Shown here piece by piece: positions 1 through 11,224 of a stretch of DNA of 64,000 nucleotides. The notes under the pieces were generated by a model that ran no database searches, was not told where the DNA came from, and saw only the letters and a program-made list of their open reading frames with translations. The position numbers and the translations under genes were made by a program. The DNA lies in contig NC_080572.1 of assembly GCF_030247185.1 (NCBI RefSeq), positions 297,524,314 through 297,588,313 of the forward strand, given 5' to 3'. Source of the DNA: Malaya genurostris (Eukaryota > Arthropoda > Insecta > Diptera > Culicidae). How positions within the stretch are numbered: the first letter of the stretch is position 1; every line of letters starts with the position of its first letter.

Positions 1-165
1 CCTGATCCTATTTTTGATGAAATGGTGAAAGAATTATGTTGCTACCGTTAATACAAGTCGAGATATTCACGATTAAGTTCTGCCCATTCTTCCATATCCA
101 TATATTTTAGAAAGGCACCCCATAGTAAAGTAAGTCGTATTCACGACAAAAGATAAAAATCGTTT
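1..165 (-). repeat. Family B dispersed repeat, partial, reversed
   Basis: The stretch carries, reversed, the landmarks shared by the other family B copies: a GATCATATTT-like start, 'ATTATGTTGCTAC', 'GAGATATTCACGATTAAG', 'CCCATAGTAAAGTAAG' and 'GTATTCACGAC'. It is cut by the window edge. Related copies lie near 10.0, 20.3, 23.5, 24.3, 46.0, 56.7 and 61.8 kb. No coding potential is seen; it is probably a non-autonomous element. Confidence 0.6.
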
Positions 166-169
166 GGTC

Positions 170-2000
170 CTTTTGAAAAAACACAATCTAGATAAATTTT
201 GGAGAAGCAAAGCATGTCCAGAAAGTTTTATTCGAATCTGAGAAAGTGCTGCCAATTTCAAATACGATTTGGCGCGCAATTTAGATATTTTCTCACATTT
301 TACTGAACAAATCCAAAATTTCTATTACAATTTATGAAAGTATATTAATGATAGACTTTATTCATCAAGGTAACTTAAAAATCACGAAAATCGATATGAC
401 ACTGACACTGCGAGTATAAATGGCAGTGTAGTCCAACAAGAAATAAAACAGTACAGAATCCATAATTGGGAGTTATAAGAATAATTTATTTGACATACCT
501 CTTCACGTGAGCATCTCTGTTAGTCATTTGATTTCGGCTGAATCCTTCGTTATAGGCAAAATTCATCTCGGGATATCATCGAATGCACATTTATAATAAT
601 GCTACCGGTGATGCAATTTGAACTGTTTCCTGATGTTTCATCCAACCAATGCAAAATATCATAATATGACTCACCGGTAGGTCAAGGAGACATCGTGAGA
701 TCTTTGTCTGATGACTAAACGGGTGTGTTTTGAGAAAAATTTTCATCGATTCAACTCGGCCTATGACAAATTTTTTTTCCGCTCCGGCTGATGCACAATC
801 TGGACGAAATTAATCTAATTTATCTCGTGATAATCGTGACTTGTAACTAAAATTTGTGTTATTTTTATCCAGCTGAAAATCGCTTGCCAAATTGGATATT
901 TTCCAGTGATTCTACAAAATTGAATTCATATCTGATGAAAAATATCTCTCCAAACCGTATTAAACTTTTAACTGAAAAGTCCATGGTTTCGTGCCTAACA
1001 TCTCATGAGAACCTCTGTATAAAACATACGAGATGGTGATTTGGCCAGACGAAAATGTTTCGTTGTGCTTTTGACTGCTTGCTAAGAACAATAACAACAA
1101 TTTTAATATCCTTCAATACAATCCAATGCCATTTCTGATCGTATGATGATTATGATCCTTAAAATCTTTCGAAAACGCTTGAGGACATTGCACATAGTAA
1201 ATTTTCCTAAACATAACGTTGATATACAAACTTATTTCGTTCCCGGAATTCCCATATTTCACCACTGAAAGAGAAGAGCTTCGCTTGTTCAATACGTTGA
1301 AAATGCTGAATAAACCAGACAGACAGCAACGGTACTGACCTGCATCGACTTTCCCGGATCACCGAACCGTTTTCACCGAAACGTGCTTGAAAAAAATTTC
1401 CACCATCACGAAGATCCAACATCGCAACCGTTTGACAGAATTGACAAATTAATGCTTATGTTGGGGATTCTCGCTGGCGAAAAACCTGTTGTTCGTGTTT
1501 GACTGCAATCACAGGCGGCGGTGAGAAAACTTGTTGGTTGTTTTCTCACGAGTCACGACGTTTCGAGCAGGAAAAATTTCGTGGGCCACGCGGTGTCTTC
1601 TGGAAGCATTGTACATATTTTTAACTGCATGAAATTTATTTCCAAGAGAGTGAGAGAAAGAGAGAGATAGAGCACCGGTGCCGCGCGGATGTTGGCCAAC
1701 TTTTGTTTTCGGTTGAAACACACTCGGCAGCACGGTAATCGGTCGTAGAAAGTGAATTTATCTGTTTGTATGTAAAATGAGTTATTTAAATGGTGAGAAT
1801 GTACCGTAGTTTGCTTGGAGCACTGTGGAAGGGTTTGGTTAGGCTAATTTTGTGCAATATTGGAAAAGTTTTCTCGACATAATATATTCAATAATGTAAT
1901 ATAATTTTAGGCACACTGCTTACTAAGCTCTAAGTTGCCAAGGGTATTTTCTAATCCTAATTAACGACTAACTTAAAACTAGAATAGTATCATTAGACTA
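170..2000. other. No gene recognised; AT-rich unique sequence
   Basis: Only short open frames occur here (up to 74 codons), with no recognisable motif. A short GA-rich run lies near 1648-1670. I see no RNA gene and no convincing exon structure. Confidence 0.5.
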
Positions 2001-2004
2001 TGTC

Positions 2005-2415
2005 ATCTCGGGTTCTCGAAAATCCAGCTTTCAGCTGGCGATCGGCAGTGGCCGGTGAATTGAATATTGCATGAGGGTCTTCCATATGGCGTTGGCGAAT
2101 ATCCATGTTGGCCGCATCCTTCGGTCCGTGTGGGTCCGCGGGGAAACACCCCCAGGCTACGAAGGTCCGGCGGGTGGCCCGCATGCTGGTTTTCGACTGG
2201 AGCGGTCTTCCGTGGGCAGTGATGGTGATGTTACGGAAGAGAATGAAAAAGAAAGTAAATATTGTGGAAACGGGGTAAAAAGGGGATGTGGGAACAAAAT
2301 GTCTGAAAACGACATTCGGGATCGAGAGAATTGGGCGGATGTTATTGTCGAACCTGTAGGTAGAGAAACGACATAATATAAGAAATATATCCAAATATTT
2401 ATAGACGAAACCCAC
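2005..2415. other. GC-richer block open on both strands, unrecognised
   Basis: This block is clearly richer in G+C than its surroundings. It is open for 101 codons on the plus strand (2071-2376) and for 140 codons on the minus strand (1993-2415). On the plus strand an internal start in good context (AACAAAATG, near 2300) precedes MSENDIRDRENWADVIVEP and a stop. A start after a GC-rich leader is a layout seen at the 5' end of non-LTR retrotransposon ORF1, but no diagnostic domain is visible and no function is claimed. It may also be host unique DNA or part of an unlisted repeat. Confidence 0.25.
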
Positions 2416-2910
2416 TAGGAAAAACTAGGAAAAAGCCAGGAATTTTAGTGCAAAACCGTGAAAAATATTACTAGCCCAAATATGAGTAACCGTTTTCATA
2501 ATCATGATTTGTTTTTATTCAACAAGTGAAAATTTCGAGCCAACACCCAATTTTGCGTTTGAGCGAGAAGTTTAGTAAAAGTGTTAGTGGTTCTATGTTG
2601 AACAATCCATTGTTAATTTGGCAACACCCCACGTCTCGTCCAACGGTTTTGTAAGGGTGAGCTTTTCAGTAAATTTACTAATCATTGCACTAATTTCATC
2701 AAATTTGACTCAGTTATGTCATCTTGAGTAAATACTTGTGCTTATGTGAGGTGATTGGAACGACTGAAAATTTTTTTTTAATGATTATTCACGGCTCACT
2801 CAGTCACTTTTCAATTGGTAAACGATTTGTTTCTAAACTAGTCCGACATCTCGGCCGTTTCTGATGGGAAATATTCAAGCAATTCGGGAAATATCGACAC
2901 AAATTGTGAG

Positions 2911-3145
2911 GGTTTTCAAGGAATAGCCGGAAGCCGCCATTTTTTATTTCGGAACGACCTCAAACATCGTTTTTCGACATGCATTCATCAAACTCGTTCC
3001 GAAAATACCCATATTATAAGGGTTTTCAAATAATATTTATAAACCGGAAGTCGCCATCTTGTAATTCAGAACCACTTCAAACATCGTTTTTCGACATGCA
3101 TTCATCAAACCCGTTTTAAAAATACACATATTGCAGTAATTTCCA
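2911..3145. repeat. Tandem repeat, 117-bp period, two copies plus a partial
   Basis: The block GGGTTTTCAA..CCGGAAG.CGCCAT..TCAAACATCG..CGACATGCATTCATCAAAC recurs with the CCGG landmarks at 2927 and 3044, a period of 117 bp. A third, decayed start (CACATATTGCAG..GAGCCGAAAAT) follows at about 3124. The shared core 'CATCGTTTTTCGACATGCAT' is identical in both units. Confidence 0.75.
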
Positions 3146-3179
3146 TGGAATATAAATGAGCCGAAAATTATTTTCGCAG

Positions 3180-3310
3180 TATGCAAAAACCTATTTTTAC
3201 GAAGTAGGTTCGTAAGAAAAGTCTGCGTTATTTGGGATTTGGTTCGTAAAAAGAGTTACGTAAAAAGAGGTAACGTAAAAAAATGTTTACGTAAACGAAG
3301 GTTTGGGTGT
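3180..3310. repeat. TACGTAAA-rich dispersed repeat
   Basis: Variants of (A/T)ACGTAAAAA occur several times within 130 bp: CGTAAAAAGAG, TACGTAAAAAGAGG, AACGTAAAAAAATG and TTTACGTAAACG. The stretch resembles mosquito dispersed repeats with 'GTTCGTAAAAAGAGTTACG'. It is non-coding. Confidence 0.5.
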
Positions 3311-4499
3311 AATCAGTTCACTACAAATGTTACATTCATTTGCTAGAACCAGATCAATTGTAGAAAGATTTGTCGCGGAAGATAAACTAGTTGGACTATT
3401 TGGAAATAAAACTGGTTAGAAACCAGCGGAGAGTGCATTAATTATGAAGAACTCGTACTTTCTGATCTTTTTTTTGGTTATTCCACGAGAGATGCTCAGC
3501 ATTTAGAGCCCCATTAAGGGGAAGCAAAATACATCGATATCTTGTGCTTTCATTTGATTCATTTACTCATCAACGCCATTGAAATTGTAAATGTGTCGCA
3601 GGAGGACGGTTTTGCTAAAGTTTAGGCACATTTACATCCAATCTTTTGCCAACTCCGCTAACTTAGGTCTGAGGCCAGTGTTTAGAAGGTTATTTTCACG
3701 CTTCAAATCTGATTCTCTCAGAAACGGTGACGAATATCAAAAAAACAGAACTGACAATCTCTTAGAAAATTAGTTAAGATTATTCTGTGAAAATTTCAGA
3801 ATGATTCATTGACTTTAGCGGTTGGGAAAGTCTTTTTTCTGAAGGAAGAATTGCATAGCTGAAAACGCCGTCTTTCAACTTGTTCATTGGATATCTCGCC
3901 CTCAAAAGCGTGGATCAAAAATCTACCCTGACAATGTCTTGATAATTTAATTTCGAAGCGATTGGTGCATAAAAACATAGGTGTTGTCGCGCTGAAAATG
4001 AAGTGGAAGTTATTTTTGTGAAGGTAAGTCGATTGCTATGGCGGTGCCATTTTAGCTCCCTGGTAACGTAACGAAACATAAGAGAGAAAGAAAATCGGCT
4101 CAGCAAGGCTGCCAAACAAGCGGTAGCTTTATTTGATGCATACACATTTTATGCAAACTTGTAACCGAAAATATCGAAACTTTTCTGGTCACCCGGCCCA
4201 TCGAGAGTTGTTTTGTATATATGCGAGAGAGCATGGGGCGAAATGTAATACGCAGAGCGAGACACGTGGTTATACGCGACCTACTGGCCTCAGCCCTGAA
4301 GCTTATTGTATGAGGTTGTCCGAAAGTTTTTTAACGTTTTTGTACTATTTTCGCATCAACTTATTGTATAAAATTCGACCATTGCTTGTATTTTTTTATA
4401 CATTGTTTGTGTAGTGTTTTAAGTCATCGATGGTTACAATCAGCTACCGTCGGACAGTTATCTAAACAATAAGTGACCCCGATAAAACACGGTACCGGC

Positions 4500-5255
4500 G
4501 AGGTCTGAGAATCACTGTGCCAAATGCAACCAGGCTAAATCCGGCATCGATTCAGTTTTATGACCTGTTCCAACATTTCCCAAGCCCTGTTGAGCTATTT
4601 TACATTGCATCCATCACAAAAATCATGCCATTACAGTCGCTAAGTTGGACAGATTGGGCCTTGGTTCTAACAAGCTGCGCTCGCTTTAACCTCAATAATC
4701 GTCGGTTAACGATCAAGATAAATGGCTCTGTATTCAAAGAGTTTATGGCTTCACCATGGATTCAACAAGGCAGTCATCTTGGACCTCTGTTCTTCCCTCT
4801 GTAATTCAATGATGGGTATGTTTTTTTGGAATGTACACGATTATCTTTCGCTAATTTAGCTTTATTCCAAATTGTTCGAAACTTTGTTTAGCTTTATTCC
4901 AAACAGTTCGAAACTTGAATTTTTTTCTAATTGGGATCGAATAGCTTTGAACATTGACAAATGCTTAGTTGTCACGTAAACACGCAAAAAAGTTTCTATA
5001 AGGTACAACTACTGTCTTGATAAAGCGTTATATAACAGAACAACATGTGTTAAGGATCTCGGTACAATTTTAGACAAGCAAATTATGTTTAAGCTGCATA
5101 TCGGCTTTATTGTAGCACTAAGATACGAAGCTATTGTTGGTCTACAACGAATTTTTTCACCATACTTAGGAATATTAATAACTATCAATCATTGGGATTA
5201 CACATTGTCTGTTGATTACATGTAAATAAATAGATAAACAAATAAACTGATAAAT
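4500..5255 (+). pseudogene. Non-LTR retrotransposon reverse transcriptase relic (jockey/CR1-like)
   Basis: The frame from about 4640 to 4800 reads NNRRLTIKING, then WIQQGSHLGPLFF. This corresponds to the CNRRLAVKIGD and GIPQGSHLGPLIF segments of the intact reverse transcriptase at 28.06-30.14 kb. Downstream, 'CGATTATCTTTCGCTAATTT' matches the region of the FADD catalytic box, but the aspartates are lost and many stops follow. The 3' end (5200-5250) carries 'TTGTCTGTTGATTACATG' and a TAAATAAA-type tail like the one after 30136. So this is a 5'-truncated, decayed member of the same lineage. Confidence 0.75.
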
Positions 5256-5653
5256 AATGATTTTAAATGTCGGACATGCTATTGTCAATAATAGAATTTA
5301 TAGTGCCCATCAAATCAGAGTATAACATTTTTTTTAGGGTTTCGTGTATTGAACAAACAATGTTTGCCAGCGATAATAGGCGATTTGGGCCTATTCTAAA
5401 AACCGGACCATTTTTATCTCTCAAACCGAGAAATTTAAATCGGCAACCTGTACATTTCTTTGAGCTGATAAATTTAAATAAAAACTTTTTATTTGGGAAG
5501 CAGTTTGCAGCTATGTATTCAATGTCAAGCTTTGAACGTCATTAAAATGGTAAATTAATCTTTTCTCTCGAATTTAAAGTGGAAATTGAATATAATTGAC
5601 ACTATTGAACAATTTTTTTAAACGAAATTCTTTACTTTTCTTATCTTTTTCAG

Positions 5654-5735
5654 AAACTCTAAAACAGACAAATTAACCAGTGAGCTTGTTGTAGTGCCAG
5701 ACATCGTTGATGATTTACAACCCAAAGTTAAGTGA
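5654..5735 (+). other. Candidate terminal coding exon (speculative)
   Basis: A good acceptor (pyrimidine-rich TTTTCTTATCTTTTTCAG, ending 5653) is followed by an open frame NSKTDKLTSELVVVPDIV, then DDLQPKVK and a TGA at 5733-5735. The peptide has ordinary protein composition but matches no domain I recognise, and no upstream exon is evident in the repeat-rich DNA before it. It could be chance, or part of the leader that ends at 6370. Confidence 0.2.
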
Positions 5736-6370
5736 TTGTCATCTCGCGAAGTAGAAAACGGATCGGTTAGAGAAGAAAAAAACGAAACCCCCTGTTTTGA
5801 GTGCGATCTGGGTCGGCTGCTGCAAAGAACGTTTTTTGTAGCTTTCGGCTGTTTTCGGCCATTCGAGCATTCACACTCGCGGTACGTAGGTGTGAATTAT
5901 CATTTGTGGGACATTCGCCGTTGCTGTTGAAGCTAGAAATATACTGTTATTACTCGATAGTAGAAAGAAAAAAAACACACAGAACAATTGCGTCGGAGCC
6001 CTGTGCGGAGTGCGTCTCGGAAACCAACGTTTTTTTTTGTTAAACCGCAACCCCGTACAAAAATAAAGGTGGAAGGATGCTGGATTCAAGGTGTGTCCGT
6101 GCGTGATTTGAATGAACGGCTATGAGTGGAAACTTGTGGCAGTTTTTTTTAGTCGACCTAAGATCGCTAAGAGTGTTTTGACGAGTGTGGTGCCTTTTAC
6201 GAATAACAAAATTTAAAAGTTTTTATAACCTCTAAACCAACCAACGAGGAAGTGTGCAACGAAAAGGAAGCCTGATAATTGTATTAGCAGTTTCGGTGGA
6301 TTTTGCGAGCAGAGAATCACAAAGCAAATAACTTGACGGTGTGTTTTTTTTTCAACGGTAGCATCATGAG
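5736..6370 (+). promoter_or_regulatory. Candidate 5' leader exon ending in ATG-AG and a splice donor
   Basis: This is non-repetitive, moderately GC-rich sequence ending at AGCATCATGAG/GTAAGTCC: a start codon at 6366-6368, two further bases, then a near-consensus donor with GT at 6371-6372. A start codon split off just before a donor is a common layout for first coding exons behind long insect introns. The transcription start is not defined. I infer a possible plus-strand gene whose body lies downstream, perhaps beyond this window; no coding exon that would join it was found. Confidence 0.3.
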
Positions 6371-6374
6371 GTAA

Positions 6375-7380
6375 GTCCATCGAATAATCATCAATAAGGA
6401 GTGTCTCTAAACCGAAACAACCTTGGTCCATTTCATGGTGTTCGAAAACGAACAACTTTGGCAGTCACCGCCAATCAACTGATCGATTCCTCTCAGATCC
6501 AGACGAAACCTGCTTTAAGGGTTCGCCACCGCTAACCGCTATTCAATCTAGGAACATGAGTTGAAATTTGTGAGCCTTTTATTGGATGCTTGACATTGAT
6601 TGAACATGATTCTCGGTTGACCGGTTATCGTAGTGATAACATCTTTACGACCGTGAACTGATTTTTCACTTCTTATGAAGTGAGTATATTTTTATTTTCG
6701 TTATTGATTCAAACCCGATGAAGCTGAATTAAACGATCAACATGGGCAGTTTGGTGTTTGGTTTGTATTAGTCAAATAGTATGGAGCAAAATACCTTAAA
6801 TGAGACACCACCTTCCTAATTTTACTGGCAATTTATGAATGGAGAAAAAAAACGTAATGCTTGCTATTTTCAATTTTCTCGACAGAAGTGATTCATATTT
6901 TGCCAAAAAACTAAATCGGCATCAATCGAAACTAGTGGTAACTAGATGGGGCGAAAATTGAGTCGTAAGGCGGGTGAGGTAAAAAGGTAATGCCATTTTG
7001 TCTTAGCCTTATCAAGGGGCCGAACGTAGTCGTGATGATAAATTGCACTTCATTTTTTTACTACTGAGATTCGATGCAATAGTTCTTTGTTAGTTTGATC
7101 ACTCCAAAGCAATTTGTGGAAGTTAAACAACATATTTTCTCCCCCACAATTTCACTTTTCTTTAAATAGGGAAACTGACTGCTTTCGGATATACAAAGTG
7201 ATGGGAAATCCATTCGCGAATGGTTCAAAAGATCTAGTTCTTGTGGAAGAATGAGTGAACAAGGGTTCTTTGTTAAAGAACGATCTCGAATCTTTTTAAA
7301 TTAAATAACAATAATTGAAATATTTGAGATGATGTATTATTAAATGTATAGTTTGAAACGGTCGTAGTTTTCAAAAATGC
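6375..7380. other. No gene recognised; would be intronic if the 6370 donor is real
   Basis: AT-rich sequence without open frames of note or recognisable repeats. Confidence 0.4.
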
Positions 7381-7383
7381 AGT

Positions 7384-7905
7384 AGAAATAAGATAAAAAT
7401 TTATTTGTTTATTTATTTATTTGGAAGCAGGGAAAAGCCCGGTGGAGAGCTTGGAGGCCTTAGAGATCACATAATCGATATGGCATTTGAAATTCAAATT
7501 GGTATCAAGAACGGTACCTAAATCTTTAACGGTAGACTCTCGTTTCAGTACATTCTGCGAAATGTTATAGTCGTAGCTAAATAGCGAATATTTGTCAGTA
7601 ACCGACGTAACGGAACATTTCGAGACATTTAAAACCATTCTATTGTCGTTACATCAGTTTACGAATAATTCAAGCTGTGATTGTAAAAATATAGTGTCGT
7701 CGGGTGATCCTACTAGATGATACAGCTTAAAATCATATGCGAAAGATAGTTCGTGGCATTTCAATAGAAAGTTAAAATCATTGAGGTAGAGCAAGAAAAA
7801 AAACTACCCCAAGTGAGTGCCTTGAGGGACTCCAGAATCTACGGCTAACGGTGTTGTAGTGCATTCACCGATTTTCACTAACATTTTCCGACCAATAAGA
7901 TATGA
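7384..7905 (-). pseudogene. LINE reverse transcriptase C-terminal relic
   Basis: On the minus strand, 7638-7417 reads MVLNVSKCSVTSVTDKYSLF, later VKDLGTVLDTNLNF and VISKASKLSTG. These correspond to the MTLNISKCSIITF, AKDLGVFLDEQLNY and IVAKASRCLG segments of the reverse transcriptase at 28-30 kb. Upstream (7900-7640) decayed pieces of the GVPQGTHLG and LSFAYDFKLYHL (FADD box) regions can be read with stops. The 3' side stops at a TAAATAAATAAACAAA run (7398-7421), consistent with 3' truncation or an unusual poly-TAAA junction. Confidence 0.75.
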
Positions 7906-8279
7906 TAATTAGATACATCAACTTTATTTCTCTTCTTGAAAACAGGAAAAATATTTCGTGTTTTCCAAATATCCGGAAGAGTTCCTGAGTTGAGTGAGAT
8001 ACTAAACAGTATCGACAGTGGAATCAGAAGGCTGTTCGAGCACTTTTTCAATACCATAATGTAATAGCAACATCAGAATAACTATTGCAAAACAGTGAAT
8101 TTGCATTTCCATTAAAGTGTTTGTTACCAACAAAATATAATTATTAGGTTTGGCAGAAACATTCAAAATCTGAAGAACGAATGAAGAACTAGTTCTTTCG
8201 GATGAATTATCAAGTTCCAAACGGTTCTTTGAAATGTACTGTTACGCTTAACTCCAATACAAACCTTCGGAAACTGCAA

Positions 8280-8650
8280 AATGACAATTGTATCATTGAA
8301 TCAATAACTTCCGGGACTAACAAAGTTCAGCGCTCCTGACATCTCAATACCTTTCTTGTAGAACGTTTTATCTTTGGCCTCGAAATAAACGTTCGTTTCG
8401 GCGATGGCTTTCTAGTTGGAGTGAAATCTTTGTCTTTGGGATGTTTCTCGAGACCTGCAAGCAGGGAACAGTCTCTGGGAGCCATATCTGGTAAATATGG
8501 CGGGTGCGGTAGTAGTTCAAATCCCAATCCAAGCTCCAAACAGCGTTGGAAATCAATGATCCGTTGTCATTTTTGGTCCACCGTGAACAAACAACCCACT
8601 CTGACAACAGCTTCCTCATGCAAAATAGTGTACACACTGCCGTATGATTG
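8280..8650 (-). pseudogene. mariner (DD34D-type) transposase C-terminal relic
   Basis: The minus strand encodes LGFELLPHPPYLPDMAPRD, the mariner signature around the third catalytic aspartate (PHPPYSPDLAPSDY in the family). It is followed, after a frameshift near 8410, by AIAETNVYFEAKDKTFYKKG, the usual C-terminal block. The N-terminal helix-turn-helix and the first two catalytic aspartates are missing, and the SDY motif has become RDC. No terminal repeats were found. Confidence 0.8.
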
Positions 8651-9440
8651 AAATGTCAGCTATCGCACGCATTAATGTTTTTTTTGTCATCGGAACTTAG
8701 TATATCACCGACAAATGCTAGTGCCCTTAGTCTTTTTAAAGTCATTTCTGTGCTTGAACTGTTTTATTTTTTCAAAATCAACACACGAAATTGGTTCAAG
8801 AGTGTCAAGACTAACGTCTCTCAAATCACTGCTACTTGTAGACCAAACATCGGAATGTCATGAAAGGTTGACACTCCAGAAAAATAATACGGAAATTTGG
8901 TTGGCAACAACGCCATCTGTATATCAGTCCAGAGACTCATTGATCCACGTGGTATTTGGTTCAACTGCACAGTGATGCCAAACTTTAAATATGTTGACAA
9001 AAGTCTGCTGGATGAGTTTTAATTAATAACTTGAGATCAATGAATATACTTCTATCTTGATATTATGTGATGAAAATATTCGATCCCCCTAAAAGGGGAA
9101 AATGATGATTTTGTTTATAAATTAATTCATGTATTTTTTTCTTGTTTGATTTTATGTTTTCAGTAATGTTTCAAGTAAGCTGTGGAAAACGTTTACACTG
9201 AAAAAAAATGCTTTTTGAAAATATCGATCAAAATTATGAATGTTTTTGAAAATACCAATTCAGTACAATTTTTCTCGAAAAAGGATTATCTTGGTTAGTT
9301 TTTTTATATGTTGTAATTTACAACTGATGAAGTGTATTGCACTATCAGTAAAGAAGGAAAAATAATAGATAAATAGTAAAATTACATTAAATACTACCGA
9401 ATATTTATGATTTATTACTAAACTATGTGAAATGAAAAGA
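8651..9440. other. No gene recognised
   Basis: AT-rich DNA with short spurious frames. A TACACTGAAAAAAAA motif near 9194, of the kind often seen at the ends of mosquito MITEs, has no identifiable partner end. Confidence 0.4.
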
Positions 9441-9497
9441 CGGATGGGTAATGTCAGAGACATCACCGGATGACGTGAATACGAATAAAACGGATGG
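9441..9497 (-). repeat. Module D end sequence, reversed
   Basis: ACGGATGGGTAATGTCAGAG, then ACATCACCGGATGACG and TGAATACGAATAAAACGG. Copies occur near 12.5, 23.95/24.12, 25.22, 35.18 and 57.5 kb. Here it borders a degenerate minisatellite through a GGTTCAGTTTCTTTGA junction that reappears, inverted, at 12.48 kb. Confidence 0.65.
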
Positions 9498-9499
9498 TT

Positions 9500-9920
9500 C
9501 AGTTTCTTTGATGTTGAAGAATCTGAATTCCGAATTTTTAAAACGAATGATGGAACTGAATTTTGGACCTCAATTCTGAAGCTAAATTTTGACGCGAGAA
9601 TTTGGAACTGAGTTCTGAACCTGAAATCGGGAACTGAATTCTGAAACTGAATTCTGGATTTTGGTTGTAGAGAATTCATTTCCGAAATTTAGTTCTAGTG
9701 ATCCTAAATTTCAAGATCCTTATCTCAGTTCCAAATTTCAATTCCAAAATTCAGGCTCAGAATCAAGTACTGAAATTTAATTCTGGCCTTGGATTCTCTA
9801 CGAGCTACTGAGTTTTAGAAGTTAAAACAGAAAATCTGGTCTAGGATTTTGAAACTGAATTTCAGAACCTAAATCTAGAATTGGATTCTGAACTCATATT
9901 CTGATCTGAACTGAACAAGT
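9500..9920. repeat. Degenerate TTCAGAATTC-type minisatellite
   Basis: Short units of about 12-25 bp with the words CTGAATTCTG, GAACTGAATT and TTTGGAACTGA recur imperfectly. Similar arrays lie at 11.88-12.47 and 27.14-27.40 kb. The short open frame on its minus strand (VQNSVPSF, FRTQFQI) is a by-product of the repeat. Confidence 0.65.
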
Positions 9921-10025
9921 CAACCCCCCCAGGGTAGAATGAATGAAGATTCGAATATTTACCTTCTTATCGAACATGTTAGAAATTTTGGTGGTTATTT
10001 GAACTACTGAAAATTCAATCACAAA

Positions 10026-10170
10026 TTGCTAATTACATCTCCGAAGAAGTGGAGAAAAAATTATGTTGATACGTCAAATAAAACCAGAGATATTAAAAAC
10101 TTATCACTCACCCATATGATAAATTTTGAAAAGGCATCCCATAGTAGAGTAAGACGTATTCGCGTTCAAA
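10026..10170 (-). repeat. Family B dispersed repeat, partial
   Basis: Reversed landmarks are present: 'AAATTATGTTGATACG', 'GAGATATT', then 'TTTTGAAAAGGCATCCCATA' and 'GTAGAGTAAGACGTATTCGC'. The centre is decayed. Confidence 0.5.
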
Positions 10171-10275
10171 ATGACACAGAGCAAATATGCAAAAAGTTGC
10201 TTATGGCACTCAAATATTGTAATTTTGACATGGAAGACGAGGAATGTCCCGGCCAACCGAAAACGTGCATTTAGT
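10165..10275 (+). pseudogene. mariner transposase N-terminal relic (helix-turn-helix linker)
   Basis: The plus-strand frame reads QICKKLLMALKYCNFDMEDE, then ECPGQPK. It matches the family pattern of a short helix followed by FKSGDFDVEDKERSGRPKK, the linker after the first helix-turn-helix of mariner transposases. It is cut on both sides and lies head to head with the minus-strand relic that follows. The match is short, so confidence is moderate. Confidence 0.4.
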
Positions 10276-11190
10276 GAGATCAACTGGGTGCTAACAATTC
10301 GAAGCCCCATTCGTTCAATTTCAGCATGGTTTTCATCGACTTGTGACACGGTGCATAGTCTTGATGAAACAAAACTTTTTTCTTCTTCAAATGAGGCCGT
10401 TTTTTTTTTTAAATTTCGTCCTTCAAACGCTCTAATAACGCTATATAATAGTCACTGTTGATGGTTTTTCCCTTTTCAAGGTAGTCGATGAAAATTATAT
10501 GTTACCATGCGAATCCCAAAATACAAACGCCATAACCTTACCGGCCGATTGTTGAATCTTTCCACGCTTTGGGTTCGGTTCATCGCGTGCAGTCCACTCA
10601 GCTGACTGTCGATTGGACTCCGGAGTGAAGTGATGGAGCCATGTTTCGTCCATTGTTATATATCGACGAAAAAATCGGTTTTATTTCGATATAACAGCTC
10701 CAAACACTGCTCAGAATCATCAATGTTTTTGATCGATTGTGAGCTCACGCGGCACCCATTTTGCACAAAGCTTTCTCATATCCAAATATTCGTGAATAAT
10801 ATATCCAACACGTTCCTTTAATATCTTTAGGGTGTCAGCTATCTCGATCAATTTCACTTTACGGTCATTGAAAATCATTTTGTGGATTTTTTCACATTTT
10901 CATCGGTAACAGCTTCTTTTGGACGTCCACTGCGTTCATCGTCTTCGGTGCTCATATGACCAGTACGAAATTTTGCAAACCACTTACGAATTGTTGCTTC
11001 GCCCGGTGCAGAGTCTGTGCAATATCTGTGCAGAGTCTGTGCAATATCTCACAAACTAATAATCAGACAGCTGTCAAATAGATACACGTATCTTTTGAAG
11101 GTTGGTACTAACTGAAAATGGTATGGATTTAATTCTAGTGGCGCCCTCTCATAGAAACGATACGAACTTTTCAACCGATCTGTTATTTAT
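10276..11190 (-). pseudogene. mariner element relic with broken transposase
   Basis: Reading the minus strand from about 11000 to 10330 gives, across frameshifts and stops: KWFAKFRTGHMSTEDDERSG (N-terminal linker), KVKLIEIADTLKI, KLCAKWVPRELT, YITMDETWLHHFTPESNRQS (first catalytic aspartate), SAGKVMAFVFWDSHG, and decayed QDYAPCHKS (second aspartate). The third catalytic block is lost at about 10275. An element end is visible at 11150-11185 as the reverse of AACAGATCGGTTGAAAAG. A 22-bp tandem duplication at 11006-11049 lies inside the N-terminal coding part. The protein is inactive. Confidence 0.85.
11006..11049. repeat. 22-bp direct tandem duplication inside the mariner relic
   Basis: The unit GTGCAGAGTCTGTGCAATAT+CT occurs twice back to back without mismatch, consistent with replication slippage after the element had decayed. 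Confidence 0.9.
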
Positions 11191-11224
11191 TATGATCTGC
11201 CCAAACAAGTGACCTCATCACTGT

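Noticed and set aside
9260..9679. 139-codon minus-strand frame
   Set aside because: Half of it is the TTCAGAATTC minisatellite read in frame (RTQFQI, VQNSV repeats) and half crosses module D.
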